Below are positions 1 through 12,075 of a DNA stretch of 64,000 bases, piece by piece. The stretch's first letter is position 1; every line of letters starts with the position of its first letter. A program made the position numbers and the translations under genes. The DNA is taken from positions 14,499,001-14,563,000 of the forward strand of contig CM075768.1 in assembly GCA_037974665.1 (NCBI GenBank), given 5' to 3'. The notes under the pieces were generated by a model. The model was given only the letters and a program-made list of their open reading frames with translations. It made no database searches and was not told the DNA's origin. Origin of the DNA: Ehretia macrophylla. Taxonomy: Eukaryota; Streptophyta; Magnoliopsida; Boraginales; Ehretiaceae.

Positions 1-115
1 AAATATTATATGTGGCTATTTACAGGTAACAGTTTAGTCACGGTACAGAGGAGACTTTGTCCGAGTGACGGGTTCAGACTTGACTATAACGTGGGGTTGG
101 GTTCGGGGTGTTACA
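1..115 (+). mobile_element. 3' end of a long LTR (element cut by window edge)
   Basis: The sequence ends with GGTTCGGGGTGTTACA at 115. This matches the 3' ends of the long LTRs elsewhere in the window (24990-25001, 31149-31159, and the reverse ends at 5356 and 39886). The upstream text (acaggtaacag, then a GAGGAGACTTTGTCC motif) resembles the last 100 bases of solo LTR D near 46410-46542. Only the tail is present, so whether it is a solo LTR or part of a full element cannot be told. Confidence 0.7.
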
Positions 116-2110
116 CAAGTCCCCAGATGTTAGCAAAGTATTAAAAAAATGTTTTATATTCTGCAACTTTTTATTTTTATTTTTAAAACCAATATAGATT
201 TGCATGCGAGACTTATTTGGAAATTAAATTGAAATCTTAGTAAAATTAATATGGACAGTTTTTTATAAATATTTAGAGACTCGTTATTTATTTTGAAACC
301 AAATAAACAACTTAAATATGATTTTTTTTATTATACCAAGGACAACCTATGAAAAATGTGTATATAATAGTGGCGTCAACAGCCTGGAATTTAACTATAA
401 TTTACACATAAATGACAAAAAAATTTATATGAAGAATAATATTCCAATTGTATTGCTGTTTTTATGAAATTGATGCTTAAGCAACATAAATAATATAAAA
501 GGAAGTACAGTAACCAGCCATCGTCTCCATGAGTTCGTGTTATTAGTTATGTATTTTTAATTCTATTACCTTTTTTTAATTTTACATTCAATTAGTCATT
601 CATGTAAATAATTTTTTTTTACATAAATAAAATACTAAATTATATTTTTTGGTGTTAAGGAATTGTCAGAAAACCCCTAATCAATCATAAACATTCAAGG
701 ACAAATATCAATTACACATTAATTATAATTTTCATAAACATATATTATTATTCATGGAACATCTAATCGAATCCAATTCAATTGTTTACATATTCAATAT
801 TCAATGAGTGAATTTTCAAGTTAAACTAACCCTTTTTTAAAATCTCAAGTGGATGAATACGAATCTTGATAAATTTCTTCGTTTGTCTATCATTATAGAC
901 AATCCCATCTGTATTATCTATTCTATGGAATTTGAACCTGAACTCTATATTAATTACGATTCATTATTTCTATCTCATTGCCTCTTCTTAATTTTTTCTT
1001 TCAACATTTCTATTTTTGCCTTACCTATTCTTTTTTTTTTTTCTTTTCATTTTTTATTCCTTTTCCTAGACGAATTCCGCATATTTTCACATCTAGGATT
1101 TATATATAAAACATGTATCACTGTCAAGAGGTATTCATGGAAATTTCATACTTAGAAGGAAAAGGAAAAAAGACACAATATTAGAAAATAACAAGACATC
1201 CAACATCATTCGTTCAACAAGCTTTACCCCCTTCAACAAGCACTACCCCAAGTGGATGCGACATGAACTTTATCGTCTCTCCATCCTCCAAGTTAGCCTC
1301 ATCTGGTGTTTGTCCTCCTTTAAGTTGCGTACCACCTTGCAAGTTGACAACTGAATCTAACTCTATTGACTCTTCTCATAATAGTCCTTAAAGAGTATGC
1401 TTAATTGGGTAGTACATCGGATCTTGTAGTAAGTGCGTTTATCCTCGTGCTAGGAGCATACAACCAAAATAATATGAGTGGAACGGTGATGTTGATCCAT
1501 TCACATGTTCTCTTCCTTGGGTTGTTTGTCCATTGTCTTGGTCTCTTCTTTGCGTCCTGCGTTCTCAAGTTTAAAAAAGTTTTTGATGGGGATTTGACGA
1601 TGATAGTTGGAAGGAACCCCACTTGCATATAGTGAAGTAACGTCTGTTAAGGAAGCAACCAAAAAGTGGCGTCAGATCTAGTTCCATCCCAATGCACATG
1701 CAGCAGCAGTATCGACTCGTCACATCAAAGTACACGGCTCTTTTCGTTTCGTTTCGTGTGCTACACTCCTCTTCTTTTGCCAACAAGCCAAGTCAACATT
1801 GAGTCAAATCACATAAAATCCCACCCATCCCCCCATTCCCATGTATGCAGCTTTTTTTTTCCTTTTCCTTCCCGCAATGAACAAGGTCACATCACAATTA
1901 ATATGACATAACTGGAAATAAATACAAGGACGAGGACGTGACACATGGCTAGCATTTTCTAAGTATCAAACTAAGTTTGAAAAATAAAAAATATTCATTT
2001 TAAGTCAACCAAAAAAAATAAAAAGGAATTTTAACTCACTGACAAGAATATGCATAATTTTTTTTTTTAACTCTATAACACAAACTCATTCCTGTTTGTT
2101 TGTATTACAC
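116..2110. other. AT-rich non-coding stretch
   Basis: No convincing gene was found. The longest open frames (853-1155 and the antiparallel pair near 1401-1632) are low-complexity or overlap each other on both strands, and none resembles a known protein. The piece at 1200-1660 has less skewed composition than its surroundings and could be a decayed fragment, but it is not recognised. Confidence 0.5.
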
Positions 2111-2120
2111 ATTTCGATAG

Positions 2121-2322
2121 CTATATATACCTTCCAACCAAGAGCTTCATATTTCTTTCTTCTATATCGTTAGTCATCAGCTCCAAACCAGCTGCATGTT
2201 GCCTCTTAGCCTCACCCGTGGAAACCTACATCTTCATAACAAAGCTTCTCACCATATAACAAGTGGCGAAGATGAGCAGCTACAAAAAAAATGTCAGTGG
2301 CTATTTCTGTGCATTTTCTTAG
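2121..2322 (+). promoter_or_regulatory. Possible promoter with TATA box and a 16-codon ORF
   Basis: CTATATATAC at 2121-2130 is a good plant TATA box. It is followed by a CT-rich leader and, about 140 bases on, an ATG at 2272 that opens a 16-codon frame ending at 2322. A GACGTGACAC stretch near 1936 contains an ACGTG core. This may be the promoter of the Ulp1-type locus starting near 2942 or of an unrecognised short transcript. The gene it serves is inference. Confidence 0.3.
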
Positions 2323-3805
2323 TAGTTTTTTTTAATCTTTGTTTAAAGATTTACTAATTACTAAATATGCTCTACATTATCGTTAATGTTTTTAATAAAT
2401 GTATCATAAAGTATGTATAAATAAATATTATGATCGACTAATGCATGTATACTTGATAACCAAAATGAAACATTTTTGTATTTGTTGTTAAATATATGCT
2501 AACATGTGATGTGTTCTCGTTATTGTATTGAATATATCATAATGATTAATTCTGTAGATGGGAAAGGTTTTGTATACATATATTTGTATAGCGGTTCTTT
2601 GGTATAGTTTTATAACTTATGGTACAAAATATATTTCTTTCGTTAATAGATCTAGTTTACTGTCAGTAAAAATTCATTACTTTGTTCAGTTTGTGTGGTA
2701 ATGTACTGTTCATGTGGTTTATATTTATTTATCTTTTTTGTTTATCAATAGTCATATAGTTACTATGAGTCATCGTCTTTGTTTTTATCTTCTCATATTT
2801 TATTCACCGTTTGTCTTTTATATATGCATTATAAAGCACATTGTATGCATGTCTGTGTACTTCGTGTCTAATCCAAACGATAAAGTACATTTTTGAAATA
2901 TTTTTAAAAACACGGTGGGTTTTATTCTATATGCCCAACTTATGTTGAGCAACCTACGTAAGAGAAGAGGATCCTCATCCAATGGCCCGGCGTCAAAAAC
3001 CCGATGCAAGGTATGGGTTCATTATCCATTAGTTTGTGTATTTATTTACGTCGATTGCCTTGTTTTGCCTCTCACTGCCTTACGCATATTTCATGCAATT
3101 TATCAAGGGAATGAAGACATAGATTCGTAATGCAACATTAGCTTGGAACAAGACATATGCATTGTTAATGCAATTCATGGAAAATATGAATCCTCTACTG
3201 GATTTGACGCCCATTACACAAGTCCAACCCGCTGAAAATTATGAAAGAGGAGTTGAAGTTTGCTTTGAAGGGGTATGTGACTTCGATGTTCCGGAAGATG
3301 TGTTACATAACGTGGGCCAACTTCTACAACAAGAAGAATCAGGGGGTAACCCTGGAACATCCTCACCCTTTGATGGGAATGATTCTATCAATTTCCCGAG
3401 TCTTGAGAAGGCTGATGATCAACAGATTGCTAAAGCTCCGAGCTATTCACGGAAGCTTTTCCAAATGGACAATCCAGGATGCAAAACACTTGTTCTTAGT
3501 AGCGACGCAAACACCAGTGGGACCGTGCCCAAGATCCCCCTTACAACGTGGCCAAAGACATGATGACGAATAACGCCATGTTATATAATTTTTTGTTTTC
3601 ATTCGATAGAGATCACGAGTTACGACATATTTCCTTATACATAGTTTTATTTAAGATTCCATATATTGCCATAAATTTATTGGGTGGTTGTGTATGTTGC
3701 AGGGAGGTGGTCCTTGACATGGGATATTATTACGTAACCCGCGAACAGATGCGTGGGCCGTTGTCCAACTCCGTTATCTCGTCCAGCATAACTAACCGAG
3801 TCACG

Positions 3806-4886
3806 TAGAGGTGGCATTTGGGCAGGGCTGACACAGATCCAATTCAGCCCAATACGTGAAAATATGAGCCCAACCCAGCTCGAATGAAAGTGGGTTCAAC
3901 TTGGCTCAGCCCACCATATATAGGTGGGCCGAGCTGGGTCATATATTTTTGGACCCAACTCATTTGTGCCTAAGCCCATTTGTGCCCAAGCCCAGCCCAA
4001 CTCAGGCCCAATTCGAGCCCATATAAAACCCATCTTGAGATTATAATTTGTACATGTAATTTTTCTTATAAATAGTTAGTGTATTTAACTTTATTTTACT
4101 ATAAAACTATATATTTATTTTACCACCTATTGTCTCTTTATTTTACTATAAGAGAATACACAATATCTATGGCTATGGGAGAAGAAAATCTTTCACAACG
4201 ATTATGTTCAAATGTTTGGAATCATTTTGCTTACTTTGAAGAACATAGGTATGCAATTTGTAACTATTGTGAACGTAAATATATATTTTGTCGTCAATTT
4301 GAAATTGGAACGCTTGTAAGATATCTTGTATCTAAACACTCAAATGTTCTAAACTATTTCAATCATCAACCACCACCGCCACTACCACCACCAACAGGCC
4401 CAGCACCCGCACAAGGAGCATAATAAAATGGAGAACTTCACCAACTTTCTTTAAGCATTTATGTAATGTTCTTTTTTATATTTATTAGTAACGTATCCGT
4501 ATCTCGTGAACTTGTAGTTTGTTAAATAATATTTTATCATTTATATTAATATTATCAATCAACTTATGTCTTGTTAATTGTTAAATTAACTTTTTCTTAA
4601 AAAAAAGTTAAGCTTCAGCTTTTTTTGTTATTAATTCAACTATTAAAATTTAGAACACACTAATAAAAAATAAAAATAAAAAGATGGGTTGGCCCAGCCC
4701 AACTCGGCCCAGCTCGTGACTCGTAGTAATGGGCTCGTGGGCCGAATTGGACCCTATATCTCAAGAATTGAGCCCAGCCCAGCTCAGCCCACTAAACATA
4801 TGTGCCGAACTGGACTTATTTTTCTTAACCCTGGACTCGGCCGGGCCAAGCCGGGCTGTGCCGGGCTGGCCAATTTGCCAACTCTA
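3806..4886 (+). mobile_element. hAT transposon remnant with 8-bp TSD
   Basis: The termini are near-inverted repeats: TAGAGGTGGCA at the left, and a right end that reads TAGAGTTGGCAA on the other strand. The flanking 8-bp duplication GAGTCACG is perfect (3798-3805 and 4887-4894). An 8-bp TSD and this terminus are typical of hAT elements. Sub-terminal regions are rich in GCCCAGCCC-type repeats on both sides. Only a BED zinc-finger fragment of the transposase remains (4169-4423), so this is an internally deleted, non-autonomous copy. It landed on an exon/intron border of Ulp1 copy 1. Confidence 0.88.
4169..4423 (+). CDS. BED zinc-finger fragment of hAT transposase
   Basis: This is an 84-residue open frame inside the hAT remnant. 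It has the BED-finger layout: an aromatic SNVWNHF segment, then a C-x2-C pair (ICNYCERK), then LVRYLVSKH supplying the histidine side. BED fingers bind the transposon ends and lie at the N-terminus of hAT transposases. The frame then runs into a proline-rich tail (PPPPLPPPTGPAPAQGA) and stops. The RNase-H-like catalytic and dimerisation parts of a normal transposase (600 or more residues) are missing. The start at 4169 is the first ATG just before the finger; another ATG lies two codons downstream. It might still make a small DNA-binding protein, but that is speculation. Confidence 0.65.
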   Translation: MAMGEENLSQRLCSNVWNHFAYFEEHRYAICNYCERKYIFCRQFEIGTLVRYLVSKHSNVLNYFNHQPPPPLPPPTGPAPAQGA

Positions 4887-7800
4887 GAGTCACGTAATGA
4901 ATTATATTTTTTGTTCAGTGTACTTGATATTAATTTGCTGTATTTTGTTCGCAGATAATAGATTGCTGCCTATTGGCTTTGACCAAAGGGCAATGGGCTA
5001 AAGATCCTAGGATGCCGAATTGGTTCCTACCAACATTTTTCATTGTAAGTTTTCAATTATGTACCATATGATTTATGTTAATACATGTAATCTTGTTGAA
5101 TCACAAGTAATCCACAACAATGGTTGTACCATATGTATTGCAGTGACACATTTTGATTGGTCTTCATGGAGAGCTCATTGATGTAGCGAGTTGTCGTTGT
5201 GCATACTTTGGTCCAGAAAAGTACACCGGGTTTTTGGGTCATTATCGAAAGGTACTTCACTATTGTTAAATGACCATAGTTAACAAATGCTCTATGATTA
5301 TCTCACGCGTTACTCGTTATATTCCAGATTTTTATGCCTATAAATCTGGACAACCTGTAACACCCCGATCCCTCTCGAGACCGGAGTTCCCGATCCCAAT
5401 ACCCAAGTCACGAAAAATGATAAAAAACGGACGGTGTTTCTCCTGTTTCTAGGACTATCTAAAACCTGCACACAGTAAATAAACCACAAAACCATAAACC
5501 AACCTTCATAACAAATCACATCTTCCAACATCCCAACATTCTTCAACTCCTTAAGGCCATCTAAGCCTTAATACTTAGTAAAATTCACAAACAAGCATGT
5601 ATTCCATTCATTAATAGAATTCTGTTAATATCAATTCGATTATCATACCACTCTAATCCCATCTATTCAACTTTCTCACTTATTAAGTCCACCGATCAAC
5701 CTTCATTAACCCAGACAAGCATGCAAGTCCAATAGGCAATAAAGTAACTCACCAATTATTACAAACCATACAGGACTATCAATTTTACAAGCCTTTAAAT
5801 TTTACAAATACATATAAAGCCCAATACCAATACATTCAAGATTTCTAAGGTCTCAACTAGTTTACAAATCAAGCCACTTAACTATTTTGCACAAAAACAC
5901 ATGTATAGACAATGGAGGCTAGTACATCCAATCATAATAACTCTCGAGCTTTCTCCTTATCACTTCCGAAGACATAGAACCTGAAATTGTTAGAAACGAG
6001 GGTGAGCACATAAAACACGTATGCCCAGTAAGGGAGGGAACAATAAACGGGGAGGTTTCGAAAAGATTTTCGTGTAATGCAACAACTATTCACGTATTTG
6101 AATATAACGATTTAATACTTATTCAATAAGCTAAATAAGACACTTTAACTACTATACGATAACACTTACACAACAATTTCAAGATAACATGGGATGTTGA
6201 TAAAGCTGGATAATATACATATGCAAGACATATAATGGTAACATTACAAGACCAATATGCAACTACACAGTTAAACAATCTATACGAAGTAACATCAAGT
6301 ATACAAGCAATTAAAGACAAGTCTATCAAGAAATTAAAGCAATAGCTATATAAACAATAAAAGCAGTAAGCTAACTAACACATGAGGTTATGATACTAGG
6401 AAACACGCAAGCATACGAATCTGAATATCACATAAGCACACAAGACTAGTTAGCACATAGGCATATGAGTCTAAATAACACATAAACACACGAGACGAGG
6501 TGACCCGCAAGGAATACATTCGAGTATACGGACAAACTATCACCTATGAGGAGATGCAATCACAAGTAACTCTCCTAAGGTAGATCTTTATGCCCCAACG
6601 AGGTGAACAAACCTCTGAGGTAGGAGATTGTGCCCTAACGAGAATTATCGACCACGAGCATGAACAAGATATATGACTCCACTCTCCCAAGGTAGATCTT
6701 TATGCCGCAATGAGGTGGCCAAACCTCTGAGGTAGAAGATTATGCCCTAGTGAGAGGGATTGAAAACCATGGTAGCCGAGCTAGATTGACAGCCCAACGC
6801 TGCCCAGAGTTGAACGACCTACCATGCCCAAAAGAATGCGTAACCCCAATATACGAATGCGAGAATACACAAGGTAACACGAGAACCCACGAAGATTTAC
6901 AAGGTGACACGAGAAACCACGAGATAATTATATAATACAATAACACATAAACAGGTACATAACAACACAAGCATGATAATTAGACAATATATCAAAAATT
7001 CAACTATATTCATTCAATATAAGTTAAGCAGACATTCATTTCATTTTTCAAAGCTAATCCAATTAGTACCTTAATTCACCCAATTTCATCTAGGTCCTTA
7101 ATTAGTAACAATTACACAATTAGATAAATACTCAAACCGATAAACACACGAAGAGAACAACCAAATAGAATGTCCTCACACATAAACTATAACAATTAGG
7201 AAACATGATTACATTCAATTAAAGTAGTATTACATTTCCAGTAACTATCCATGATTAGCACTACATACCTAGGCAATTAGTCTTTAATGGTTAAACTTGC
7301 AATTTCAATTAATCCACCTAATCTAATAATACAATAGCATATTATTAACACTTTTTCCTAAGTCATTCAAGAAGCATTTAACTACATTCCATTCAAGCAA
7401 TAACAATTAGTTAACATACTTCAACTAGACTATAACTTTATTAACAACTATTCAATTCATTTTCTTTATGTAACAATATGCAACTTTAACTAACAAATCA
7501 TAATAAGGCTAGAACACATGTATATATACTTAGAAAACACTGTAGTACATATCATCCATTCATTATAGCACTATACCTTATTTAAACATTGAATTACATA
7601 AGCTTAACAATAACAATAAATGTAAATATAAATGTATCCCTCACCTCGAAAGCCACGAACACTCGTATCCGCTCCCTTTGTACCAAAGCTAGCAAATCAC
7701 ATAAGATTCATAAATTTAGAAATGAATACAACATAATTAAATACCTAATAACAAGCAATCAACAAGACATTAGATATTAACATAAAAAGCTCATACAAGT

Positions 7801-9237
7801 AACACACCAACGCCTAAGGAATCAAATCCCCAATTCAACCCCATTAATCACTTCCAAACACCTTATGACACCTCTCAATCACGTGAAACCACACTTCAAC
7901 CCAAGTCTAACTTTAAACTCCAAGTAGTCCCTTAGTCCAATTCAAGCTTATTCCAAACCAAAGCCACGCAAACCACAATCCATTCGTTCAATCATCCTAA
8001 GAATACTCTATGAACTCCTTTTAACCCATGAACATTCAACTTTAACCATTTCCACCTCAAAACCCCTTTACACCTCACAACTTTAAAACTTGCCAAATAA
8101 TCATGGAAACACACTAAATGCATTCTATCTACTTTACATTCACTTACGAACCACATGTAACGCCCCGATCCCTCACGAGATCAGAGGCTCTAATAACCAT
8201 GCTATTCTCAACCCATTACCACCCTTGTCAAGAAATTTTAGGGAAAACGGACAGGGTCTCCCCTATACCGTGGACATTCTGGAAACCTGTAAACATAATA
8301 TAAGCCACCATACAACTAAACTCTAACTCCAAGAACTCCATCTCTAACTATATTCCAACTTCAAGGTCGGCCGAGCCTTAAGCAAGACATAGTAAACACA
8401 CCCAAGCATGTATTTAACAATCCTTGAAACCTTATCTCTTTTAATCCGCTTGTCATACCACTCTATATTAACCATTAGACTTTCTTATAAACTAAACCCA
8501 AACAATTATTAACTTCCATTGACACACAAGCAAGCATCATAAAGGAAAGAAAGATAAACGATTACAATCTACTACCATTCAAGCCATACATTAACCTAGC
8601 TATTATAATTCTTCAACAACTCTAAATATATACAAACCCATAGGCACAAAATAGGACAAAACATAATATAAACAAAGTCTTCCAGAGTTTAGCATGCAAA
8701 CACTCCAATCTCAAGCAATAGCACACAGTAACCAAGACAATGCCTCCAACTGCGCCACCTGAAACATGTTTAGCGAGTTATGAGCAATCACAATTGCTCA
8801 GTGAGGGATAAAGTCCGGGGACGTGCAATGCAGTAGAAAACTCAATAGACATTTAAAACAACTAATGGACAATTAAAGTAACAAGTTACTACTCATTGAA
8901 AAAGGATACGATTCACTTGCTCTGCAATCACGAACCACGAGCCACGAACTGAAATCTCGATGTAATAATGACACTGTTATCGATAAGCCGACATCCTTTT
9001 ATAACTCCAAAATGGGTGTAGTCCGGATGTACCCCGAACTCCTATGACCCAACCCTCCCTGGCCGGCCCCCCAAGTGAGAGAGGGACTTGCGCAACCATG
9101 GTAGCCGAGGTAGACCAGTAAGCCCGATACTGCCCGGTTTCCACTATACTACCATGCCCAAATGGTTGTGCAACCACAATGTAATGCACTCAAAATGATA
9201 ACAATAGATTAAATCAATAAACACATGATTGAGGGAC

Positions 9238-9493
9238 TGTAATGCCCCGCTAAGTGAATACCACGAAGGGCAGAGGCACACGGGCACATCACATCATGCA
9301 GGTATTGTCCGCTTTAATTACACCCCGCACTTAATGTACGAGCATGCCCTCACGGTTTTGCCCTTCCAGCCAGCTAAGCGAATACCACGAAGGGTAGAGG
9401 CACACTGCATTGGAAAGCGCCTGCACGAATATATGAGATAGCTCTATATTTTTAATGATCCCAGCTCGTAACCAACCGATGTGGGATATTACA
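9238..9493 (-). mobile_element. TRIM solo LTR nested in solo LTR B
   Basis: This 256-bp element runs TGTAATGCCCCG...GATGTGGGATATTACA and is bounded by a perfect 5-bp duplication GGGAC (9233-9237 and 9494-9498). It shares the GCTAAGYGAATACC, GTATTGTCCGCTTT, CCTCACGGTTTTG and CCGATGTGGGAT blocks with the complete TRIM at 59027-59564. About 33 bases (GCTAAG... to GGCACAC) are present twice inside it (from about 9248 and 9374). The second copy is absent from the other TRIM LTRs. Confidence 0.85.
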
Positions 9494-11987
9494 GGGACAA
9501 CAAAGTAGGTTGCCCGATCACACAATATATAGACAATAAGTGCACATAATCTAAGTACAGGTAAATAAACTATTATGCACATAATGATGAAGTCTCCCTC
9601 ACCTTTGAAAAGCCAAACCTCCTTAAACTAGCTCAATGTGCAATCCTTAGCTAATTCATACAAGTGCAACATTTAGACATTAAAACTAACATAATACTAT
9701 GCAAGTAAGCTAGCGTAATCATATTATGCATCTTACTTAATATAAAGTCACTCCGATTAGAAATGTATAATTAGCAGTTAACTAATTCTATTCATATTTA
9801 CTTATTAGCCAAAAAATCCAGTTAACAATCAACAAACCAACATCCTTCAACCTAGTTATTTTTACTGTCTAGCAAGTATACAAGATAAAAATTACATATA
9901 GAACTTCAAGTTAAAAGAAACATTTTATTAGCTAATACTGATAGTCCACTACTAGCACTTAGAAAAAAAAATGTCTTTTCAACTAATAGAAAGTTATCTA
10001 TAACTACTTAATAACTCTAGTTCAACATTAACTAAGTGACCATATTACAAGTTAAAATTCTAACATAACACCAGTAGGATCCTCTTACTAATCATATTTA
10101 CATGTAGTAACCAACTATCAACTTGGAAACAACTTTATATGCAAGTTTAAGTTTAACGAGGGAGCATATTCTCATTCATTTTATAGTTAAGCATTTTTTC
10201 TCATATAGGCACATATTATACTTTAGCTACAGTCATTCATTTTTATTCAAAGGACTAAACATTTCATCTAATTACTCCATTAAAACAAGGACATAACTAA
10301 GAAATGAGTTATAAACCATTATAACAAGGTAATAAGTCATATCTTAGCAACTACGCTTCTAAATTCATTTCCAACAAGCATCAACTTCCAACTTTTTATA
10401 AATTATGGACTATCTTAAATATTTAGGCTTCCTCACCTATCAATGGTTAAAAGACAGTTTTATAAGATATCTTGCTAACTCTCTTTAAACTGAATAGTTA
10501 ACAACTTGTCTATCCAATAATTCATTTGCAACAATAAACCAATTCTAACCTCAACTAGCCAAACTAACAATCCACTACATCTACTTTTAAATTAGAATAC
10601 AAGGCTTGTATCAAATTAATAGTTCATTCAAAGCTAACTAGTAAAAACCAACACGACTTAACATTTCATATTACATTTACATAGAATTTAAGGACAAGAG
10701 GGAAGGATGAAAAGCCACGGCAGCTGCAAGTCCAATTACTAGGTCAGAAACAACCTAGAATTCGATTATAGAAATCTGTCCAGTTCCAACCTACTCACAT
10801 GCTTCTCGGAAATCACCCAAAAACAAGTACCTAGAGTTGGAATTCGGTCAAGCCTTAGAAATACACTTTTGTTCTACTAAGAGTCTACTACAACATATCC
10901 AAAATTTAGTTCATTTCATCAACGTTTACTAGGTAAAATTGGTTTTACAACTCAGATCCGAAAATCTGTCTAATTTTTTGGATTTTACATAAATCATGCT
11001 TTTGCAATTATTTCATTATAAACACAAATTTTTAAAGCTCTACTACACATGAATCATCATATATACTCATATACAACATAATAACAAGATACTACAACAT
11101 TTAAAATAAGGAAAATCTAGCATATAACATGTTATGTACTCAATCTTAGTCAAATAGCACATAATTAAACAACAATAATCAACTATTGCACAAATGAACA
11201 AGTTCAACAGTTTTAAAATTTCAGTAGTAACTCAAATTTGGCTGTAAACTTACCTAATCAAACGACCTCCTATGAAACTGATTTTTATGTGTATGGAAAT
11301 ATCTTCGAAAGTAGATAACTCTAGAATCAAACGGAACTTGATTCTGAGTTAAATTCATCAAGATATGACTAAAACAACTCAAGTGTGCAAAGCTGTCCAG
11401 ATTGGTCACGAATTCTGTCAGGTTTCGGTTTTTATTTTCTTAGGGGCAGTAGATGGAGGAATTGGCCAACTTGACCTAAACAAAACTTGTTCTAAACTAG
11501 ATTATCTAGGTCCTGTAAAATTTTCATAATTTTCCAAGTTATCTAACTAGGTCAAAAACTCCACGAAATTCAAGCAAGTAAAACTGTCCAGTTCCAGTCA
11601 ACTACAAAACTTCACTGATTTCAGCAATTACCAGCAAACAAATGATTTTTCTTCATAATTCGTCCAACATGAAAGTTGTATCTCTACAGGTCTAGATTAA
11701 TATGTGATTTTTACAGATTTTTTCCAAAATAATTATTTGCTCAAACAATTCACAAACTACAGCAGCTACAATAAAATCCTGCAAACATATACATGTATAA
11801 ACTTGTCTAATACAACAATTTCTCACTCAAAAACACATATATATGCAATGCAAGTTCTGAATTAAGTTTTTAAAAGATTCCCCTCACCTTATACACGCTA
11901 GGAACGCGAGCTAATGCACGAACATGCGAGAAAATCGGCTCGGGATTGTTTATTTCTTCTTCTTCTCCTCTTTCTTCTTTTGATCGA

Positions 11988-12075
11988 TTGGTGTGTGTTG
12001 TGTGTCATCTGATTTGTGTGTGTGTGTGTTGCAGTATTTTTGTGTATGTGTGGGGTGTGTTGTGTGTGTTTTATG
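11988..12075. repeat. GT-rich simple repeat
   Basis: This is a run of imperfect GT/TG dinucleotides, with GTGTGTGTGTGTGT near 12015-12030 and broken copies either side, inside solo LTR B. It accounts for the Thr/His-rich open frame on the opposite strand, which is not a gene. Confidence 0.8.

Noticed and set aside
853-1155. 100-codon plus-strand frame
   Set aside because: Composed of Phe/Leu/Ile-rich low-complexity sequence from an AT-rich stretch, with no domain and no coding signal.
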